This document shows, piece after piece, positions 32,274-43,576 of a DNA stretch of 64,000 nt. The translations under genes and the position numbers were made by a program. The stretch is from Sphaerosporella brunnea (Eukaryota > Ascomycota > Pezizomycetes > Pezizales > Pyronemataceae). The notes below the pieces were generated by a model, which worked only from the letters and a program-made list of their open reading frames with translations, was not told the origin of the DNA and did no database searches. The stretch spans positions 62,001 to 126,000 of the forward strand of contig VXIS01000001.1 of NCBI GenBank assembly GCA_008704415.1, given 5' to 3'. The number at the start of each line of letters is the position of its first letter. Within the stretch, counting starts at the first letter, position 1.

Positions 32274-33140
32274 TCACGCACGGAAAAGACGCTTGACGCC
32301 ATCGCCGACAACATGCCAAGCACCTTTGATCGCATCCCAAGCCTTCTTGAAAGCCTTAGAGATGGCATCCTTGACGATAGTGTTGCCCATGACCTGTGAC
32401 TGGTTAGCAACGCTTGACTTTGTACACTGACTTCTGACCAAAATACGTGACCTAAGTTATAAATTTATTCGTGACTGCCGTTCATAAGTCTGAATAGAGT
32501 TCCCCACCATGGAAAGCGAGGGCGCAGGCAAAAAAAACCATGGTGCGAGCCTGAGCAGCCGTGACGGTGATGCAAATGAGACTGCAAGCCCCAGCGCACA
32601 GTGGAAAGTGTATGTCTTCTGGAGAATAAAAGACCGCCTAGGGCTGGAACTCGAAAACCTGCACCGGTTATGGTGCAGGCAGCTATAGACCTGGTCGTCG
32701 GAGATGGACGACCACAATCAATGCCGGTATCCTCGCGTCCGAACTCAGAGCAAAGCAAACGTTAAGCACCTAATGCAGATGCGCTCTACAACCCAACGTT
32801 TTCCATTCCACTGTTTCTGCACTTGCGTGCTGCTTATTTTCCGACGAAAATATCCATGCGACGACTAGGTTTATAGCTGCCTGCACCATAGTTTCATACA
32901 AAGTCTCCCTAGGAATAGACAAACCACACTCACCATATCGTTGAAAGCACCCTGCCAGCGCAAATAGATAACAAGCGTGATAAAAGTTACCATCAGACCA
33001 AGGAGGATCGGCAACACAAAGCCGGAGTACATGTCGTCGAAGATAGAGTTTCCCTTGTCGGTCTCGTTATCGATGCCCATCGCCAGGGTCCAAGAGGCCG
33101 CAAGAAGCAAGCCAGTGAGCAGCTTCGCGTGTCTCTTCAT
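32274..33140 (-). CDS. Small membrane protein with cationic amphipathic C-terminus, 108 aa
   Basis: Exon 1 is 33140-32934 and exon 2 is 32393-32274, both in phase 0. Exon 1 encodes a signal-like N-terminus (MKRHAKLLTGLLLAASWTLA), an acidic loop (GIDNETDKGNSIFDD) and one membrane helix (FVLPILLGLMVTFITLVIYL). The donor is GTGAGT directly after ...NDM. Exon 2 follows a GCTAACC branch and CAG acceptor and encodes a basic amphipathic helix (KDAISKAFKKAWDAIKGAWH, then GDGVKRLFRA). The 540-nt intron is unusually long for this window and contains another small open frame on the opposite strand. If the intron is retained the protein would end after 89 residues in LWCRQL. Function is unknown; the helix suggests membrane interaction. 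Confidence 0.55.
32509..32688 (+). CDS. Small open frame inside the intron, 59 aa
   Basis: ATG at 32509 has a strong context (CCACCATGG). The frame encodes a hydrophilic N-terminal half and then QWKVYVFWRIKDRLGLELE, ending in LWCRQL. The last codons and the bases after the stop match, in inverted orientation, the read-through end of the neighbouring membrane-protein exon, which also ends LWCRQL. Whether it is expressed is unknown. Confidence 0.35.
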   Translation: MESEGAGKKNHGASLSSRDGDANETASPSAQWKVYVFWRIKDRLGLELENLHRLWCRQL

Positions 33141-33811
33141 GGTCAGTAAAAGCGCGCGTAGAGGGGAGGAATTAGGGGTTTGAGGAGGGTGGTATGGGGG
33201 GTGGTTGCGAACTGAAAAAGATGGAAGATTTGTATTAGAGTCTTCCTGTCCCTTCTTGAGGTTTTACTCCTTGCTACAATGCACTGACAAGTATCATCGA
33301 AATCAATGGGCCGCTCGCAACTGTTTTTTGGCAATGTAACCTGCCGATCGAAGGAAACGCACCCGATATCACCGGTTGAGGATCATGGTATCATGACTGA
33401 GCACTCGACCGAGTGAGATATCTTATGTATAGGACATCCGATAATGTGCATGTATCTATCCGAACACTCTTTTATACTCGGAACAAACTCCTGAAAGCTT
33501 CAGCAGGCATTTTAAACAACAACCGCTGCTCTGTTATTTGAAGTGAATTCTCCTGCAGCTCCTTCGGTTCCCGAACAAAGAGTGTTTTCGTTCAGTCGTT
33601 CCAAGAAGCTCATCCTTGCACGGTGTCTAATATAGCGATCCACCCTCGGGCCTCGGCCATAGCCGTTCGGATCGATCATATTCCATTTCGCGTGAGGAAC
33701 TGTTCCGCTACCGAGAATCAGGTTAGGACTGAGAAGGGCGGAGACACAAGCTTAATTTGTGTCGATCATGCGCATCGGTAAGGCTTCCCTTGTAGCAGTT
33801 TCTGAAGCATA

Positions 33812-34448
33812 TAAGGGCCTGTCTGGATTCGCGGTATTTAGGAGATAATGGCCATTTGGCCTAAATGTATTTTCGCTAAAGTGGGGGTTGTTTGGATCCG
33901 GCCGCAGGAAGTGAGCAGTGACGGGCGCGAAGTGCTACAGTCCGCAATCACCACCCGACAGCAACACCACTCGAGGGCAACACCACCTTCACTATGGCAT
34001 CTGAAGCAGAAATTTTTGCTGCCCTAGGAAGCGCGCTTGCCGTAATATTTGAGAAGCAGCCATGCCGAACCTCTAGGTTGACCGGACAAGCATTTGTGCA
34101 AGAACTCCTGCAAAGCGACACAAATCCTCGGTCTAAGAAGATTATATACCGGTACAATTTCAGTTAAATTCGTAAACTTACTCAAGATTACGTCAAACTA
34201 GAGCAAAACTAAAGAGAACGAGTGATCCGCATTTAAAAACGTCACGAGAAAGCTATGTTTTGACTCAATATAGAAGCGGGCAGGGTGGTTGCGCGAGTGG
34301 TGCGGGAGCAGTGGTTGCGCGAGCACTGACGGTGACATCAGCGATACTGACGGGGCTCATTCCGCCACATTTCCTCATTTCATTCCTAATGATATTTAGG
34401 CCAAATGACCATTATCTCCTAAATACCGCGAATCCAGACAGGCCCTAA
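33812..34448. mobile_element. PIF/Harbinger-like MITE, 631 bp, TAA target duplication
   Basis: Termini GGGCCTGTCTGGATTCGCGG and the inverted copy match over about 52 bases with one mismatch (33815 onward and ending 34445). TAA flanks both ends (33812-33814 and 34446-34448). The GGGCCTGT-like ends and a 3-bp TWA duplication are those of PIF/Harbinger elements. There is no transposase. The right end lies about 235 bp upstream of the acetylesterase start, so the element occupies its promoter region. Confidence 0.88.
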
Positions 34449-34682
34449 TATACAGACAGACATAGTTGAACGGCCGCCGCTGTTTGGCCGTGTGTTTTTC
34501 GGAAACACGGAGCGTGAGCCGATTAATGGCCCGAGCTTGTTCATAGCTTTCTTCCTGTTATAAAAGAGCGATCACTGCTCTCTTCTTGATGTTGAACTTC
34601 AGTTCTCGTCCCGCAGTTTGAATTTAGTCCATTCTTCTAGACGCCCTTCTACTGTTTTCAAATTTTGTCACTCGTATTCGCT

Positions 34683-35603
34683 ATGGTCAAACAATATCTT
34701 CTGCTTGGCGCCGCTCTTTTGGCACAAACCGCTTCCTGCCTAAAAATTCTCATGGCCGGCGACTCAACTATGGCACAGAATTCTTTGGCCACAAAGCAAG
34801 GGTATATACTTTGTCTCTTGTGAAGTGGCCCCCACTGACCGTTCACAGCTGGGGCACCCCTTTCGCCGAGTATATGAATGTGACAGTTGTCAATCTTGCA
34901 AGGGGTGGCCGTTCTGCGAGGTCTTATACGCGGGAAGGACTCTTCGCCAGTTTAGTGGCTCAGATCACACCCGGCGACTACGTAATAATTGAATTCGGCC
35001 ATAACGATGGGTAGGCATTCCACCCGTTTCTCCTTAATTCATCACTGAAAATTCCACAGTGGTAATCCTTCCACCTACGACACGGCTTCTGTATACGGCA
35101 GCGACAATTCCACCAAGACAGTAACACTTTCCGACGGTACTGTCGAAGTCGTGCAGACATTTGTGACTTACGAAAAGAACATGGCAAACGATGTTCTAGC
35201 GGCGGGAGGGGTCCCGATTTTGTCAAGTCAAACACCAAACGGTGATTCATGGAACGATGCGAAAACGGAGATCAGTTATCCTCCACGCTTTGTGGGGTAT
35301 GCTGAGATTGCTGCGAGCCAGACTGGTAGTGTGTTTATGAACCATTGGAGTGTATTTCGCCTGAGAGCAAAAGAAAAGAAATTATTTGCTGATGTTTGAA
35401 GATAGTGGGTCGCAATCGCTTACGGACATCTGGGATACGATAATGTATATCCAAAGCTGTTTCCAGGAGATCATACTCATACCAACCCGGAGGGGGCGGA
35501 CGTGGTAGCGCGGGCATTTGTCAATGGCCTTCGGTGCACTAACCACCCTTTGGCGGGAATGCTCACAGCGGCAGGAGAGGAGATTCCAATGGTATGCTCC
35601 TGA
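34683..35603 (+). CDS. Rhamnogalacturonan acetylesterase (CE12, SGNH hydrolase), four exons, 256 aa
   Basis: Exons are 34683-34801, 34849-35010, 35060-35351 and 35406-35603; all joins keep frame. A signal peptide ([19 protein letters not shown]) indicates secretion. Block I is GDSTM with the nucleophile Ser28; an [10 protein letters not shown] segment supplies the oxyanion Gly; the GHND block has Asn92; block V DHTHT holds Asp213 and His216. [14 protein letters not shown] closes the fold. The family removes acetyl groups from the rhamnogalacturonan backbone of pectin. Length fits the family's usual 230-260 residues. The spliced form looks intact. The Harbinger-like MITE just upstream may alter expression. 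Confidence 0.92.
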
Positions 35604-36132
35604 AAGAGTCCGGGATGAAACCCTAAAAAAGCAAATCTTTTTTTTTGTTTTTGCTTGGTTTCCCTCAGATTACTTTGGGCCGAATAGGGAGTTAAGGATT
35701 TGAAAAGCCTCAATCAGCAGGCCTGAATAAGAAAATTTTGGATTTGAGGAAATTAGGCTCTTCTGTAGGGGTAAATAAATACATATCGGTCCCCCCTTAG
35801 AATCTCTACATGCACATCTGTGGCGGCAGCCTCGTGCGAAGCTCTATGTATAACCCCAACCCAGGATTGCCATAGCACCAGCCACAGCGCCACGCCACAA
35901 CCACAACCACAACCTGCGCGTGTGCCAGGACACCGATGGCTTACTTATGACGAACCACACCAAGACGAGGCTCAGAGGTTAGAGCAGGTTCCCCAGAGTG
36001 TTTAGACGTATTTCCTTTGTTTAGACTGTAATGGTTTCTTTTCCTGTTCCCTTTGTTGGTTGATTGGTTTTGTATCGCGTCTTGTATTCACCTCACACAT
36101 GGCCATAGCCGAAAGGCTGCATGCCGGAAGGA

Positions 36133-36163
<31 letters not shown>

Positions 36164-37021
36164 ATAGCTCCTCATCGCAGCTGCCCATAGTACTCTTTAA
36201 AAGCTTTCTCGAAGTCCATCTGGGGCAACGTCGGGCCTTGTCCATTGTGACGTCTGGAGAGCCGTAGAGAGCATGGTTTGTTTACCAGTATTTGACAACC
36301 TTCTTAATGATCTGGTTATCAGATATGGTGGACTTCGGTTCGGAATCGAGGAATAGAGGTCCTGAGAATTCAAGCGCTAGCGGGAGTTCCTGATTTTGGA
36401 TTTCGTCCAGCGTGTGCACTGTATCCTTTTCAAATTCTCTAGGGCGCTGGCGTAGACGCTCGGGAAGAGCGAGTGAGATATAGTGACTGGAGACACACAC
36501 GCGCGGCGCGGACTTATACGAGCGATAATAAAGGGTGAAATCACTTCTGTGAACAATGGGCGTCGAGCTTGATAGCGATTCCGGTGATTTTGGAAATAGT
36601 GTCGGAAATGCGTCAGTGCAGCATCTTCATCGCAGTGGATGATACTGTATGTAGACGTAGCGTATTCCCATAACCAATCAACAATGTGACCGACAACGCC
36701 CAGACGCTTAGTTAGGTAACTATGCACACATGCGTGGCCTTTTGCTGCGAAAATGGCGATCTCAGGCGCAGCAGAGCCTCCATCAGCCGCAGCTGAGCGG
36801 TGAAAATCTCGAAACGTGTTTGCCTAACGCTGCTGCTGATGTCACGAGCCATAAGAAGAAGAAGAAGCAAACTTCGCCACCAACAAGAGGTAGTTACAGC
36901 CCCACAGAACGAAAAGTTACACCGCATGCCTATCCACTTGGCCTAGGGCTATTAAATCCACGGCAGGCCGCCCTTCATGTGGTGCAGACTCCTCAGCTCA
37001 CCACCGGTCGAGAAGGCAACA
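35604..37021. other. Intergenic, with an ATAA microsatellite
   Basis: The AAAT microsatellite at about 36131-36165 follows ATGGCCATAGCCGAAAGGC, which vaguely resembles the LINE 3' hairpin; this may be the end of another retroelement, but no target duplication was found. Other frames lack motifs. The last part contains the leader of the next gene. Confidence 0.4.
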
Positions 37022-38816
37022 ATGAATCTATTCTTCACTCCGGTTCTCTGCATGGTACTAGGAAAAAGTCTTGCCCGGCCGGTACCGAACTCGACCACAG
37101 TATCTTTTATCCCGGAGCCAACGGGACGTGGGACGGTTGGGCTCCTCTTGAGCTCGCTCCTTACGCTTTCCCTCTGTTGCTACTCTGCGGTTCACCTAAA
37201 TGTCTCCGAAATGGGATTCGGCGAACGCATCCTTCGCTTCATCCCGATCGGGTTCGTTGCTAAAGCCTCTACAGCATTACTTAGCCTTTTCGTTCCGGAG
37301 TTCATCCTCCAGGCAGCTTTCGGGCAATGGATGAAAGCGCGGAAAATCTGCACAACGTTAAGACAGGAAGCTCGGCAACACGATGTGTCCTCGCATTCAG
37401 AATCCCAGGTAATTGAATGATGGGATATGTGTTTACGCGCCCCAGAAGCTGAAACTACCTATGCAGATTGAAGACTCCTCGCGTACCTCAGCGGAAGACA
37501 TCCCCCTTGTATCAGTAGGCACCCGAAAGCGGCGTCCGATAGCCGACGGAACCCTTCAAAAGTGGTCCGACATAACGATGGAAATGGCTTTTTTCGTGGT
37601 CATGGAAGGGCTTTTCTTGGACTCGCCAGAGTTTTTAGACTTGCCAGAGCCAATGAGACGCAAACTCTTCCTCGACGAAAAGGAATTTCTGGCACTGGTA
37701 GAGGCCGGTTTGATCCAGCCAAACATTTTCAACCAGAAGGATATCGATGACAAAAACAAGTCCGACGCGTTGGGAAAGTTCCTGGCTTGCGCTCAGGCTC
37801 TATGGATGGCAATAAACGTGATGGCGCGCAAGGCCAGTGGTCTACCGACGACCCTCCTCGAACTCCACGTGCTCTTCCACATCGTTTGTACCATTGCGAT
37901 GTACTGGTTCTGGTGGAATAAGCCACTATCCATCGTTCAGCCATTGCTCTTGTCCATCGGGAAGGAGGGGGCGGTAGTAGTTTCACAGGGATTAGATTTT
38001 GCAGAGGATCCAGAATTTACGTCTTTGATATTTCTTACCAGGTTGAAGCCAGCTGTTGAAATTACGCTGTTTCCAGAGGATTCTCCGCCCCGATCTCCGG
38101 TGCCGTACGAACGATCAGATCAAGAACCTCAAACTGCAGATGCAAGACCGGCGGAACTTGTGGTTACTGAGAAGCATTACTCCGTCAGGATTGCCCCAGG
38201 ACAATCGCTGAAGGGTGTTAGCCCTCCCGAATTCCTCAGAGAACGCCAGGATGTCTTCGATCGAGCATCAAAGGCGCTGCGCAACGAACGATTTCGCCGT
38301 GTCATGGAGACCGCCGGGACTGTGACTCGAGACGGCACGATGTTCTCCTTCCTCAAACCCGAAAAGAAAGAAGGACCCATTCTCCAGCGGGCTTGGCACC
38401 CGAAGGTGCAAGCGGTTATTGGTCTGCTCTACGGAGCTCTGCATGCGACGGCGTGGTACTCGCATTTTCCTTCTAACAACGAAAAGTGGATGTGGCGATA
38501 CTCTTGCATTGTTGTGGCAGCATCGATACCAGTTATTATCGTTGCCGATAATACTCTGCATGTAGTACTTGAATATTCGAAAAAGCTAGATTTGATGGCG
38601 GATTCGGCACAGGGTTTTTCGGAGGCGGGTTGGGGGTGTTCTTTGTTGTTTGTTTCGCTTTCCCAATTTCCTGTCCTTTTGTGCTTCATTAGTTGCATTT
38701 TGCTGTACATTGCAGCGAGGTGTTTCATCGTGGTGGAGGCTTTCATCAGCCTTCGGAGCCTTCCCGTTGCTGTTTATGAGACCGTTCGCTGGTCAGACTT
38801 TTGGCCGCACTTCTGA
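37022..38816 (+). CDS. Fungal multi-pass membrane protein of unknown function, two exons, 578 aa
   Basis: Exons are 37022-37408 and 37467-38816 (phase 0; donor GTAATT, acceptor CAG). It begins with a signal-like segment (MNLFFTPVLCMVLGKSLARP) and a membrane helix at about residues 34-56. The middle contains elements typical of a widespread fungal membrane family: W-S-D-x-x-x-E-M-A-F-F-V-V-M-E-G near 162, DKNKSDALGKFLACAQALWM near 224-242, a GLPTTLLELH segment near 255-263 and WFWWNKPLS near 277. Several C-terminal helices follow an Arg/Glu-rich cytosolic loop. This order (secreted-type N-terminus, aromatic and K-x-D motifs, WW-x-KP) is recurrent in ascomycete and basidiomycete proteins annotated only as hypothetical. 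Substrate and role are unknown. Confidence 0.8.
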
Positions 38817-39343
38817 TGTTCTTCCTCAGGCACAAGAGCCCTTGGTTCACGTTATTCTTTCTTTTGTTCTGGATTTGTGGAAGAATAGAGAGTCGCTCGA
38901 ATACTCATGGTTTCTTAAGTGAATAGGGATTCATGATCATTTACACCATCACTGAGTGCTTCTCGTTGAACTGCTGTAGGTACCGTATTTCTTGGAACGA
39001 AAAGCGGAGCCTTATGCAAAATTTGAGATTTTTCCGCAAGTGTTAGGGGATGAGTTAGGTATGAGTGACACACGATGACTCGAATGACTCGGAGGAAGTA
39101 GTCTTTTTGAGGGGAAAGGGGTGCCGGCTGATCTCAGCAAACTGAGGGAAGGTAAAAGGATCATACATTTCTAAATTGCCAGGCAATGGAAGGCCAGTAG
39201 GTTGTAAGTTTTTTTTTCTTGTGGAGGGTGCGCCCTACCGAAAGGCCATCTACACCGTTTGCACTCGACTCATCTGCGCCGCCAACTCGAAATGCATAAA
39301 GTCAACATTGTGCTCCGCTTTGCCAGCTTAACGGCCAGTAATC
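38817..39343. other. Intergenic, convergent 3' flanks
   Basis: T-rich and A-rich sequence between the convergent ends of the membrane-protein gene and the coiled-coil gene. No feature is seen. Confidence 0.5.
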
Positions 39344-39964
39344 TCAGTGACTATTAATCTCGCTCCATGTATCTGGAGTCAACTGCTGCCGTTCCACCAG
39401 CCTCGCCCTAGCCTCTATCTCCAGCTTCGAATTCTCTAATTGCACTCTTAACTTCTCTACAGCTTTCTCATTCCTCCACATCTCCTCCTGATTGAGATTC
39501 TTCAACCTCTCAATTTCACACATCAACTCCTGATTCCTCCTTTTCTGATCATCGAGAGCTGAAGCAAGCCACACCTGCTTTTCTTGTATCAAAGCCTCAT
39601 TTGCTCTCTTCACCTCCTGCAGCTCCTCCTCCTTCTCACGATTCAACTTCTCGACCTCGGCTTCAACCTTTTCATTCCTTCTCTTCTCCTCCTCGAGTTT
39701 TTGATCCGCCTTACGCTCGCCTTTATACCAGCCCTCCGCAATATGAACCCCAAGCCGTTCCTCGGTATAGGTGCAGAATTGGCTAAAATCGCCGTGGCTC
39801 GTACCCCAACGCTCAAGTAGGACTTGCCCGGTTTTCGAGGATAGTACAACTATCCGGTGTTGGCCATTGTCTAGGCGGGTTACAACATGAACGGGAGCAT
39901 GCTCGCTGAAGAGGACATCGCAGTTCGCTTGGATGAGGTTGATGTACACTAGGCGTTCGGGCAT
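39344..39964 (-). CDS. Coiled-coil protein, single exon, 206 aa
   Basis: An intact frame with a plausible start (MPERLVYINLIQ). The first ~85 residues are mixed alpha/beta (HVVTRLDNGQHRIVVLSSKT, ERWGTSHGDFSQFCTYTEER); residues about 85-195 are a continuous Lys/Glu/Asn-rich coiled coil (KLEEEKRRNEKVEAEVEKL and similar heptads). No membrane segment or known domain is recognised. The coiled coil suggests self-association or scaffolding only. Confidence 0.65.
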   Translation of the reverse strand: MPERLVYINLIQANCDVLFSEHAPVHVVTRLDNGQHRIVVLSSKTGQVLLERWGTSHGDFSQFCTYTEERLGVHIAEGWYKGERKADQKLEEEKRRNEKVEAEVEKLNREKEEELQEVKRANEALIQEKQVWLASALDDQKRRNQELMCEIERLKNLNQEEMWRNEKAVEKLRVQLENSKLEIEARARLVERQQLTPDTWSEINSH

Positions 39965-40650
39965 TTTGGCGGCAGATGGTTGGGAAAGTGGGCGGTGGCT
40001 GGGGGAGGGGGTAGTTATCCACCTACGCCATGCTCTACAAACTCAACCAGACCCTTCTTAATCCTAACCTTCCACCACTCTAAACCATACTCAGCTTTTC
40101 TAAATAGTGTTCAAACCATACCGTATTATCCCGATAATAACGCAGTTGCACGGCCTAAAAAGTATGCTGGAAATAGAGAGCAGTACCTGTTTTTGGAAGA
40201 AATTGAAGTCTATATGGAAGCCAAAATTATGTGGCTGGGCAAGAGGGTTATTGTACAGCTACGCAAGTCAGTATAAACTGGTGAATTTGATCCCAGTTCT
40301 GTCGCGGTACCTTCTGCTCAATAAGTCCTTAACCTTAGCCACCTCCTCCATAGCAGCGTTCCAGTCCGTCTTCAGGATCTCGCAAGCAAGCTTACCCAGG
40401 TCGCCTGTAGGAATCTTACGCTGCAAGGCTCAATTCCCGTACAAAGAACGCACATACAGAAGAAGGAGCATACCATATGACACAACCACTCCTTCTCGCT
40501 TAGGAATCAATATCACCCCTTACCACCCATCTTCTCCGCCGGAGCTATCCATCCCCTCAACGATTGGACTCGTTGAACCTTGCTCATGCAGTCCGTTGAG
40601 GGTATGCAGAAGCCTGAGTCTGTTTGTAGTTTCCAGCTGGCCATGGAATG
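39965..40650. other. Intergenic, no supported gene
   Basis: Upstream region of the coiled-coil gene, with AT-rich sequence near 40060-40300. Frames near 40107-40664 lack motifs. Confidence 0.4.
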
Positions 40651-41912
40651 CCGCGTTTGGATGAGCGGCCGTTCCGGTGTCGGTTCTAGTGTCCCTGTTT
40701 TCAACACACCGACGCTGTATTTCCAACTTGAACTCAAACTGGACCGGAAGCATGTACAGAGGCAGTGTTTGGGGACAGACTACCTGTACTTTCATACATA
40801 AGATAATCACATACAAAAGATCTCTCCCAAGGCCCCCGACGGCGCATCTCCCCCGCATGAGGATAGAGGTCCGTATAGGTTTTTTATTGTAATAGGTTTC
40901 AAGCCCCAAACTCATCTACAGCAAGGCCAACTTTGCATACAACTTCGGGTGTAAGAATGTCGCTGTTGCTACCATCGCTGTCGAGAGCTTTTTGAGGGAT
41001 CGTTGGGAGGCAGCGCGATAATCTGGATGGATGGTTGTCATGGGGGCGCGACAGTGTCGGAGCTGGGTTCGATGATGTCGATGCCTTCTTCGTTGATTGG
41101 GCTTGCAGAAAAGTCATAGATGATAGATACCGTGTATAGACTTCGGGTATGAAGGTGAACGGTTTGGGTAGGTCAAGGTGAAAAAGGCTCAAGTAGGTCA
41201 AGGTGTGCTTCATATACTCCCGTACTTCTTTCCAAATATCAAAAAGCCCCCGTGGCCCAGTGGTACAGACTGCTGGGAGGAATCGGCACCCCTTCACAAC
41301 TGGGGTGCACCGGTTCGATTCCTGGGGCTTCCTCGCTGCCCCCTTTACGGCTGGGGGCGGAAGGTTTTGTTGCGATTTTTTTAAGCTCCCTTACTCTCTT
41401 GTTCTCCCCTTCTTTTTTTTTTTTTTTTTTCTTAGCCAGCAAGCCATCGGGAACTTTTTTATCTTGTATCTTCTTCCTTTGGGTAGATTGGGCCAATAGA
41501 AGCCGAGGTTGGTGACGAGCGAGCGGGTATGATGTGCCGAGTGATAACTTGTGCCCGCATGCGCACGAGCCATCACTTCAGTACTATTTAGTTCGCTTCG
41601 CCCCTTTCGGCGAAGGCGCTTCTCAACATTGAAAAGGCTTGCAAATTTACCAAGGCTTAGATTGTGCATGTTGTAGACAGACCAGCCTGAGGTAGTGGTA
41701 TGATCAGTGTCGGTGATGGTGGACGTTGTTACCCTAGATAGAGGAAGTTGCTCCAGAGGTGGGGCCCGGCATGGCCATAGGAGAAGAACCGACATCTTGC
41801 CTCACAGTTCTCGTTTTGGCGGTTCTCATACAGACTAAACCAAATGGGGTGTCGGTCTTTTCAGCGACGAGCCAGGGAAAACGGCCGTTTTGCCCTCATA
41901 CCGAGTCATCCA
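40651..41912. mobile_element. Degraded PIF/Harbinger-like element carrying a nested SINE
   Basis: A right terminus ATCCAAACGGGCCC ends near 41912, matching the right end of the element at 43.6-44.3 kb. A weak left counterpart, CGTTTGGATGAGCGGCCG, lies near 40658. Inside, the minus strand reads SDILTPEVVCKVGLAVDEFG near 40900-40970, clearly related to SEILTPEILCEVGLNVAQFV in the 44-kb element, and the next segment (YYNKKP) has slipped frame. A tRNA-like SINE interrupts it. No TAA duplication is preserved. Confidence 0.5.
41244..41430 (+). mobile_element. tRNA-like SINE candidate
   Basis: AAGCCCC (41244-41250) pairs with GGGGCTT (41324-41330) as an acceptor stem. TGGCCCAGTGGT fits a pol III A box and GGTTCGATTCC (41312-41322) is a good B box. 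A 7-bp stem, GCACCCC/GGGGTGC, lies between. The body does not fold as a functional tRNA: the anticodon arm is wrong and the T stem is too short. About 80 bases follow, with T7 near 41377 and T18 at 41413-41430. This is the structure expected for a tRNA-derived SINE. No clear target duplication was found. Confidence 0.55.
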
Positions 41913-41922
41913 AACGGGCCCT

Positions 41923-43450
41923 TCGGTATATCTATCCGCATGCACCATTGGATGAATTATCCTTCTGCAGACTTTGGAAGCTCTTGCTGAGAAAAATTCA
42001 GTTCATGACGAAAAAAAAATAACGTTCAGTTTCCTAATCTATTCTACAGCCTACCACATTGCGTGTCCCATAAAATATCAAGTTTAAGCGAAAACATACC
42101 CGGTGCCTACAGCTGTGGTGGTGTGATGTGGGGTGGTGGTTGTAAGTGGAAGTAAACTTGTTGGTGGAGACGCGATTGCCGCTGTTGCCGCCGGTCTGAA
42201 AACCCATGCACCATGACCATGACCGTCGAAAAGGACCAGAGCTAGGTAGCTCAGATTCAAGAGTGCTCTGGGCCGTTCGGCTAGCCGGGCCGTTCAGTTC
42301 GTGGACGGCCTGCAAAACACCCACTAGCCGGGCCGTTCGATGAAAATCTCGCCGTTATGTTCAGCACCTTGAAAACCCAGCACCCGTGGTTGTAAAAACT
42401 TGGCCTTTGGTAGGAATATAGAACATTATCTGAATGTTTATCACTTGAAGGGCCGGGGAATTTTGATCAAATTTCCAGGTGCAGCGCACTGGCGAGTGTT
42501 GAGAAAAGGCGATTTTGTATGGGGCTGTCGCGACAACGCCTCAAAAACACCCTCTCAGCTTGTTCTGCAACCCTAAGTTGCCGTTCTGGGTTGCCGACCA
42601 CCTGAATCCCGTATTCGAAATCAAATTAATTTACAAATTTTGTGGTGGTTGTTTGAAGTTTACAAACCGTTCTATCGCGGCAGCGGTTGGATTTCACGGT
42701 GTAGGCGAGTCAGATTCGGTCGCAGAAACCGAATCCAGCTTCTTCTGGGCAAGCGCATAGGCCTACGCATAGGCCTACGCATCACTCTATTGGTCGACCT
42801 GAGGAGATGATGGCCATCAAGAGAGATGAATAGAACACTGACAGCAAATGAAAGGCACTCGCGGTCCGCAACGACAACCATTGCGCGGTGTAAAAGTAAA
42901 CGAGTGAGTGCCAGTGAATCAACTTGGGATCTATCGGGGGCTCGGTAGCCCAGTATCGCTTGCCATCTTGGTAGTGAAGTTTCGTTTATTTCCTTTTCGC
43001 ATTCACTACCAATGATCTCGCCATCTCAATAACCCCTTCATGCAGGGTTTCTTCTGCCATGAGACATTTTTATTGTTCACTCGCAAGTTGCAGCAGCACG
43101 ACGAACCCAGCCCGCCTGGCTAGCTATTGAGAATCCCGTCTCCGCCTACCACAGAGGATTCTGCCCACCTCTAGCGGCCATCATGCTGCCTCCTTCAGCA
43201 CACCTGCGCATACGAGTTGTCGCTCAAACACCATCCAGCGGGCCCAAGAACTTCAATCGCTGAAAGGCCTCCCAGCGGGCCCAGTTCAATCGCTCAACGG
43301 CCATCCAGCGGGCCCAGAGACTGCGACCACTAAGACGCATCTGCTGGCCCCGCAACCAGACCAGACGGGTAATAATCCCTCCCGCTACTAATCGCATCAA
43401 AGTGTGTTCAAGAGCCTCGCTAACATTCCGCTACCAGCGTCACCGCACCA
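41923..43450. other. Intergenic, small tandem motifs, no supported gene
   Basis: Contains AGCCGGGCCGTTC repeated near 42283 and 42328, GCATAGGCCTAC repeated near 42751-42772, and three copies of a CCAGCGGGCCCA-containing unit of about 40 bp at 43235-43320. No gene is supported. Confidence 0.5.
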
Positions 43451-43576
43451 CCCAGCACACACCAATGTGCTCGAGCAACCCAAACAGCGCATAGCGCGCT
43501 CGCCTCTAGCTCGAGCTGCGAGCTAGAGCCGGGTCGAACGTACTCTACATATTTTTGTGCTCGAGCAGCTCGAGCA

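Noticed and set aside
36100..36166. Fifth LINE 3' end with ATAA tail
   Set aside because: The hairpin is imperfect, the tail differs from the other four copies and I found no flanking duplication.
41244..41330. Functional tRNA gene
   Set aside because: Acceptor stem and B box fit, but the T stem is only ~3 bp and the internal 7-bp stem has a 9-base loop instead of an anticodon loop.
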